NCBI RefSeq assembly: GCF_039523735.1 | Contig: NZ_BAAAFW010000050.1 | Location: 233,906 to 297,905 of the forward strand | Length of the DNA: 64,000 bases | Direction: 5' to 3' | Source of the DNA: Tatumella punctata | Lineage (GTDB): Bacteria; Pseudomonadota; Gammaproteobacteria; Enterobacterales; Enterobacteriaceae | Position numbers and translations under genes: made by a program | Shown here: positions 59,651 to 64,000 of the stretch, one piece after another | How positions within the stretch are numbered: position 1 is the first letter of the stretch | Layout of the letters: each line of letters opens with the position of its first letter | The notes under the pieces: generated by a model | Told to the model about the DNA's origin: nothing | The model's input: only the letters and a program-made list of their open reading frames with translations | Databases searched by the model: none

Positions 59651-60796
59651 ATGAATAACAGTTGGTATTTTATACTGCCGGGCACGCTGCTGGTACTGGC
59701 CTCTGCATTGCCTGTGACCAGTTATGCCGAAATCACGCTGTTAAAAGCGGATCCGCAGAAAGATGATTTACTCAGCCGGTTAAACTTTCAGGTCGGGGGG
59801 AGTATCCGTCCGCAATTAAACCATATGACCAGTGGTAAAGGAAAAAACTATAAACGTAATGTGTTTGATGGCGGTACCCGTTTTCGTTTTACCGCAGATT
59901 ACCGGCTGACAAATGATCTGACCTGGACTAACTACTATGAGCTGGGAGTGAATATTCCGGCATTGCTTGACTGGAGTGGTCACTATGCCGAAAACGATAA
60001 AAACACTACCCGCAGAATGATGTACACAGGGATCCGCAGTAAAGAGTGGGGCGAACTGACTTTCGGCCAGCGCAACAGTATCTACTACGATGTTATTGGG
60101 TCAAAAACAGATATCTGGGATTACGATATGCTGGGTCAGGCGCCGGGTAATGGTATCAACGGTGACTATGATGGATCTTACCGGCCAAGGAAACAGCTAC
60201 GCTATCAAAACCGTATCGGTAACGTTGAATTGTATGCAGCGTATCTTTTTGCAGACAGCAGTTACCTGCCCGGTAACGGACTGCGTTATAAACGGCGTGG
60301 CGGTGGGTCACTCGGATTTAACTATCAGTTAACCCCGGACCTGAGCTGGGCGATGGCCTGGAACTATACCAAAGCACAAATGCGTAATCCGCAGCCACAT
60401 CAGAGTAAGAACTATAATCAGAATTTGCTGGGTACAGCGTTCAGCTGGCATCCCGGCCACTGGGTGCTGGCAGCGGGAGGTGGCTGGTATCAGAATTTTG
60501 AACCAAGCCAGAATATTGATGTTAAAAGGTATTTTGCCGGTGATGCCTGGGGCGTTGAATATTATGCCGGTTACAATATTCCGGTGCAGCGCTATGCCTT
60601 ACAGTCGGTTCAGCCTTACTTTATGGGCGACCGGATGCAATTCGTCACCGGCCGCAACTATCAGCGCACAGATAATGGTTTAGGGGTCGCCTTTAACCTC
60701 GACTATGGATTCCGTGTCGATTATGAGTATGTATTAACCTCCAGTACCGATCATCTGGGTAATATGAACGTCGTCCGTATCTATTATAATTTCTGA
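59651..60796 (+). CDS. outer-membrane porin-like protein (tandem copy 2)
   Basis: A 381-residue paralogue of the preceding gene with the same plan: signal peptide to about residue 26 (TSYA), then LSRLNFQVGGSIRPQLNH, NTTRRMMYTG, FGQRNSIYYDVIGSKTDIWD, GINGDYDG, YNQNLLGTAFSW, GGGWYQNFEPS and a C-terminal YYNF. Differences cluster in the presumed surface loops, as expected for porins under diversifying pressure. ATG 59651 follows GGGATT. The 272-bp gap from copy 1 suggests separate promoters. In E. coli unrelated genes occupy the carB-folA interval. Confidence 0.8.
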   Translation: MNNSWYFILPGTLLVLASALPVTSYAEITLLKADPQKDDLLSRLNFQVGGSIRPQLNHMTSGKGKNYKRNVFDGGTRFRFTADYRLTNDLTWTNYYELGVNIPALLDWSGHYAENDKNTTRRMMYTGIRSKEWGELTFGQRNSIYYDVIGSKTDIWDYDMLGQAPGNGINGDYDGSYRPRKQLRYQNRIGNVELYAAYLFADSSYLPGNGLRYKRRGGGSLGFNYQLTPDLSWAMAWNYTKAQMRNPQPHQSKNYNQNLLGTAFSWHPGHWVLAAGGGWYQNFEPSQNIDVKRYFAGDAWGVEYYAGYNIPVQRYALQSVQPYFMGDRMQFVTGRNYQRTDNGLGVAFNLDYGFRVDYEYVLTSSTDHLGNMNVVRIYYNF

Positions 60797-60999
60797 TCTG
60801 CTGCTGCCGCACAGTACAATGCGGCAGAGTATTTTCTCTTAATCTGCTGTTTAATCATTCTTTTTCGAAAGTGACTCCGCGATTAATGGATAAGCTATCA
60901 CGACTCCGCACCGCGCAGAGTGAAATAGTCTCAGATGCCTATCGACGAAGTGAATACCTTTCCGTATGATGGCGCCAATTTTTCCAGCGGGTTAACGTA

Positions 61000-61482
61000 A
61001 TGATTAGTCTGATTGCTGCCATGGCGGCGGATCGTATTATCGGGATGGACAATACCATGCCATGGAGCCTGCCGGCAGATCTGGCCTGGTTCAAAAAACA
61101 GACCCTGAACAAGCCGGTAATTATGGGGCGGCGGACGTTTGAGTCAATCGGCCGCCCATTACCCGGACGACTGAATATTGTGATCAGCCGCTCAGCAGAT
61201 GAGATACAGGGGGTCACCCTGGCAGCGTCTCCTGATGAAGCGCTACAACTGGCGGGGGATGTGCCAGAGATCATGATCATTGGTGGCGGAAATATTTATG
61301 CCCAGATGCTGGAAAAAGCCGACCGGTTGTATCTGACCCATATTGATGCAGAAGTTGAGGGAGATACCCAGTTTCCCGACTATGCCCCGGACGACTGGCA
61401 ATCTGTGTTCAGTGAATTTCATGATGCTGACAGCAGTAATAGCCACAGTTTCTGTTTCGAAATCCTCGAGCGCCGTCGTTAG
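61000..61482 (+). CDS. folA: dihydrofolate reductase
   Basis: Reduces dihydrofolate to tetrahydrofolate with NADPH; the trimethoprim target. It is 160 residues (E. coli 159). MISLIAAMAADRIIGMDNTMPW, catalytic Asp27 in LPADLAWFK, VIMGRRTFESIGRPLPGR and MIIGGGNIYAQML are all present. A TATGAT -10 element lies at 60965-60970. It follows the porin pair. Confidence 0.98.
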   Translation: MISLIAAMAADRIIGMDNTMPWSLPADLAWFKKQTLNKPVIMGRRTFESIGRPLPGRLNIVISRSADEIQGVTLAASPDEALQLAGDVPEIMIIGGGNIYAQMLEKADRLYLTHIDAEVEGDTQFPDYAPDDWQSVFSEFHDADSSNSHSFCFEILERRR

Positions 61483-61972
61483 TCTGTGCACATCAGGCCG
61501 CCCGTGATAATCAGCGTCGCAGGCGGCCGGTTCAGTTCTGTGTTATCCCGTCGTTATTGTTTGCTGTTGTCTCCTCTGTAGCCTTTATATCTTGATCATC
61601 TTCACAAAAATTATTGCTGTTGAAAATAATAGTGGAATAAGTTTTAACCAGTGTTATTTTTCATTCCACAGAATATCATGCAATGATTAAGATTATTTCA
61701 TTAAAAAAACTGAATTTTTTACTTCCCCTGCGGTTAAATTAGTCTTGTCATAAAAATTATGCAAGGTGTTCTTATTTTTCCTGCCGGTATTATTTTTTAT
61801 TATTGATTTTAATTTTTATGATTAACCTCCGGTTATTAATTCACTGGAAGCTCATAGTTAAAAAACAAAACTCAGGAGGGAAACATCGCCGGATACCCGA
61901 TATGCAGTGATAAGAATATTACAGATTAAGGTGCTTTATAAGGGAATAACGGAGTAAATAAGGGAGAGCAGG
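61483..61972. other. 490-bp gap between folA and PTS gene
   Basis: Contains a GGCCGCC/GGCGGCC hairpin just after folA (61496-61528) and then a very AT-rich stretch to about 61850 that must hold the PTS promoter. A TAACC-TCC-GGTTA dyad (61823-61835) could be an operator. I see no gene and no clear BglG-type antiterminator target. Confidence 0.5.
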
Positions 61973-63367
61973 ATGGCGGTATATGTGAAATTAGCGGAAC
62001 AGATAATTGAAGCTGTTGGCGGTGTGGGAAATATAAATACAGTGGTCCATTGTGCAACCCGGCTTCGGTTTAAACTGTATACTCCGCCTCAGGGGGCAGC
62101 GGAAAAAATTAAATCCCTTGAGCAGGTGATTGCCGTGGTGGAGAGCGGTGGTCAGTTTCAGGTAGTAATTGGCCAGCAGGTCGGTGATGTATTCCGGTGC
62201 ATTGAAGAGTATCTCAGAGCAGAGCCCGTATTACAGGCACCATTAGCCACGGAAAAAACACCGCCTGCGGGTAATCTGCTGGCACGATTTATTGATCTGG
62301 TCTCGGGCATTTTTACTCCGGTATTAAGTGTTATGGCGGCTTCCGGCATTCTTAAAGGATTTCTGGCGCTGGCCGTGGCGACGGAAATATTATCACCTGC
62401 CAGCGGAACCTATCAGATATGGTTTGCTGCCAGTGATGCATTGTTTTATTTCTTCCCACTGGTATTAGGTTATACGGCAGGTAAAAAGTTTGGTGGTTCA
62501 CCGTTTCTGACAATGGCAGCAGGCGGAACGCTGGTACATCCGTTGATCCTGAGTCTGAATGAGGCGGGTGCATCAACGGAAGCTGCCACCTTTTTTGGTA
62601 TCCCGCTGACCTTTATTAATTACAGCTCTTCGGTGATCCCGATAATTTTTGCAGCCTGGATTTGCTGCTGGCTGGAAAAACACCTGCACCGGCGTTTACC
62701 CATCGCCATCCGTAATTTTGCCACGCCTTTTTTTTGTTTGCTGGCGATAGTTCCGCTGACATTTCTGGTGATTGGCCCATTATCCACATGGCTCAGTCAG
62801 TTGCTGGCAGGCGGATATCAGTGGATCTATGACATTGCGCCCTGGATTGCAGGAATGTTTCTTGGTGCAGTCTGGCAGGTATGCGTTATTTTCGGTTTGC
62901 ACTGGGGGCTGGTGCCAGTGGCGATTAATAACCTGAGTGTTCTGGGCTTCGATACGATTATCCCTTTATTACTGCCGGCAGTACTGGGACAGGCGGGGGC
63001 TGCGCTGGGGGTTTTCTTTGCCTGCCGTGACAAGCAGCTGAAAATGCTGGCTGGCACCTCAGTGACTGCGGGGATTTTCGGTATCACCGAACCTGCTATT
63101 TATGGTGTCACTTTACCTCTGAAACGTCCTTTTTTGTTTGGCTGTATTGCCGGAGGTATCGGCGGGGGCATTGTCGGCCTGTTTCAGGTGAAGGTCTGGT
63201 CATTTGGTTTAGTCAGTGTATTTTCTTTTGCACAGATGATCCCGGCGCAAGGGGTTGATCTTACAGTATGGGGAGCGATTGCCGGATCCCTGATCGCGTT
63301 GATCCTTTCCTGTCTGTTGACATTTTTGTTTGGTATCCCACGTTCAGCGATCCGTGCTGCGGAATAA
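61973..63367 (+). CDS. PTS beta-glucoside-type permease, EIIBC
   Basis: Phosphotransferase system transporter that imports and phosphorylates an aryl-beta-glucoside-type sugar. It is 464 residues. The N-terminal EIIB domain has phosphorylated Cys27 in NTVVHCATRLRF, and the EIIC domain (about 105-455) has around ten membrane segments with GIFGITEPAIYGVTLPLKRPF, the substrate-site motif. No EIIA domain follows, unlike BglF, so it resembles AscF and needs an EIIA from elsewhere. ATG 61973 follows GGGAGAGCAGG. The downstream phospho-beta-glucosidase gene is interrupted. Confidence 0.93.
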   Translation: MAVYVKLAEQIIEAVGGVGNINTVVHCATRLRFKLYTPPQGAAEKIKSLEQVIAVVESGGQFQVVIGQQVGDVFRCIEEYLRAEPVLQAPLATEKTPPAGNLLARFIDLVSGIFTPVLSVMAASGILKGFLALAVATEILSPASGTYQIWFAASDALFYFFPLVLGYTAGKKFGGSPFLTMAAGGTLVHPLILSLNEAGASTEAATFFGIPLTFINYSSSVIPIIFAAWICCWLEKHLHRRLPIAIRNFATPFFCLLAIVPLTFLVIGPLSTWLSQLLAGGYQWIYDIAPWIAGMFLGAVWQVCVIFGLHWGLVPVAINNLSVLGFDTIIPLLLPAVLGQAGAALGVFFACRDKQLKMLAGTSVTAGIFGITEPAIYGVTLPLKRPFLFGCIAGGIGGGIVGLFQVKVWSFGLVSVFSFAQMIPAQGVDLTVWGAIAGSLIALILSCLLTFLFGIPRSAIRAAE

Positions 63368-63496
63368 TATACCAGACAGATTTCGCAGTGTCCGGGACGG
63401 AAAAGCCGGTGACAGAATAGCCCCCGCAGCGGCGATAACTCTGACCTGACAGTAAACGCGCCCGAAAAAGATTACCGACTATCTAAGGAGAGATAA

Positions 63497-63910
63497 ATGA
63501 AACTGTTTCCGGAAACATTTTTATGGGGAGGGGCCATTGCGGCAAACCAGGTGGAGGGCGCATGGCAGGAAGACGGCAAAGGGCTTTCAACGTCGGATGT
63601 CCACCCTCAGGGGATTTTTGGCGGTATTGATCAGCGCCAGCCGGCCAGCGGTCAGCTGAAAGATATTGCGATCGATTTCTATCATCGTTATCCGCAGGAT
63701 ATTGCTCTGTTTGCCGAAATGGGGTTTAGCTGTCTGCGCCTGTCGATTGCCTGGACGCGTATATTTCCGCGTGGCGATGAAACCACACCCAATGAAGCCG
63801 GACTGGCCTATTACGATAAGATTTTTGCCGAGTTAGAGCAGCACGGTATCCAGCCGATGGTTACTTTATCCCATGGTAATCCCCCCATTTTTAACGGAGG
63901 CGATAAGTAG
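63497..63910 (+). pseudogene. 6-phospho-beta-glucosidase (GH1), 5' fragment disrupted by an IS
   Basis: Start of a glycoside hydrolase family 1 enzyme: FPETFLWGGAIAANQVEGAW, ISTS-like LSTSDVHPQ, LRLSIAWTRIFPRGDE and QPMVTLSH. Native sequence stops at His126 (codon ending 63874), where family members continue with F/Y-E-x-P. The next 11 codons (GNPPIFNGGDK) read into the inserted element and end at TAG 63910. The catalytic acid/base (NEP) and nucleophile (ENG) Glu residues are therefore lost. ATG 63497 follows AAGGAGAG. It would have hydrolysed the phospho-sugar made by the PTS permease 130 bp upstream. The rest probably lies beyond the window. Confidence 0.9.
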
Positions 63911-64000
63911 AATTAGATAAGCGTTGAATATGTTGCATTGGCGTGTAGCCATTCAGTGCCATATTCGGCCGCTCGTGATTATAAAACCATTGCCATCGCG
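63874..64000 (-). mobile_element. IS3-family insertion sequence, one end
   Basis: The break in the GH1 gene coincides with TGGTAATCCCCCCATTTTTA, a typical IS3-family terminal repeat start (TG...CCCC). An orfB transposase C terminus reads out of the element on the minus strand. The other end, and any target duplication, lies outside the window. Confidence 0.85.
63891..64000 (-). CDS. IS3-family transposase OrfB, C-terminal end (partial)
   Basis: The last 35 codons of a DDE (rve-type) transposase, reading WQWFYNHERPNMALNGYTP and then a short tail to TAA at 63891. This is the classical IS3 OrfB C-terminal block (YNxxRPHxALxGxTP). The gene enters from beyond the right edge, so catalytic DDE residues are not visible. 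Confidence 0.88.
   Translation of the reverse strand, partial: RWQWFYNHERPNMALNGYTPMQHIQRLSNSTYRLR

Noticed and set aside
61823..61835. TAACC-TCC-GGTTA as a definite PTS operator
   Set aside because: Short arms in very AT-rich DNA and no linked regulator in the window; the evidence is too weak for a feature of its own.

Overview
This window is chromosomal DNA of an enterobacterium (Gammaproteobacteria, Enterobacterales). About two thirds of it is the conserved neighbourhood that in Escherichia coli spans the end and start of the numbered map: opgB, yjjZ, tRNA-Leu, rsmC-holD-rimI-yjjG, smp/serB-radA-nadR, ettA, slt-trpR-yjjX-gpmB-rob-creA, arcA, lasT, thrLABC-yaaA-talB-mog, dnaKJ-nhaA-rpsT-ribF-ileS-lspA-fkpB-ispH-dapB-carAB, and folA. 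The order matches E. coli, but many E. coli neighbours are missing (dnaTC, prfC, creBCD, yaaJ, satP, nhaR, rihC, kefC). This points to a relative outside Escherichia with a trimmed or different accessory set. Erwiniaceae such as Tatumella, Erwinia or Pantoea is my guess; it is inference only.

Layout. 1-3.9 kb: an M20 amidohydrolase (cut by the window edge) and a GNAT acetyltransferase, divergent from an HcxA-like dehydrogenase and an NtaA/SnaA-type flavin monooxygenase. Together they resemble the acetylate-oxidise-deacetylate salvage of S-substituted cysteines. 4.0-5.7 kb: an AT-rich island with an orphan microcin-like double-glycine peptide behind a likely CRP-dependent promoter, then an RcnB-domain lipoprotein. 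5.7-8.0 kb: opgB. 8.3-12.1 kb: a nucleoside-type catabolic cluster (MHS transporter, LacI regulator, nucleoside hydrolase) whose promoter carries a perfect 18-bp operator between its -35 and -10 boxes. 12.1-21 kb: a ProX-like deacylase, Fur-boxed yjjZ, three identical tRNA-Leu(CAG) genes and the rsmC to nadR block. 21-32 kb: ettA, an EamA exporter with its TetR regulator, the slt-trpR block, creA without creBCD, arcA and lasT. 32-58 kb: the thr operon with its attenuator, talB, mog, an MHS transporter, dnaKJ with two sigma-32 promoters, nhaA, rpsT, the ribF to ispH run, dapB, and carAB with two promoters and paired ARG boxes. 58-61.5 kb: two tandem paralogous porins, then folA. 61.9-64 kb: a beta-glucoside PTS permease followed by a 6-phospho-beta-glucosidase gene interrupted at codon 126 by an IS3-family element that runs off the window.

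The conserved blocks are housekeeping: translation, isoprenoid and cell-wall precursors, amino acids, pyrimidines, protein folding and redox control. The accessory parts are scavenging modules (sulfur compounds, nucleosides, beta-glucosides), surface proteins (porins) and one putative bacteriocin. I saw no CRISPR array, prophage or replication origin. Every function here is read from sequence recognition alone; no database search was run.
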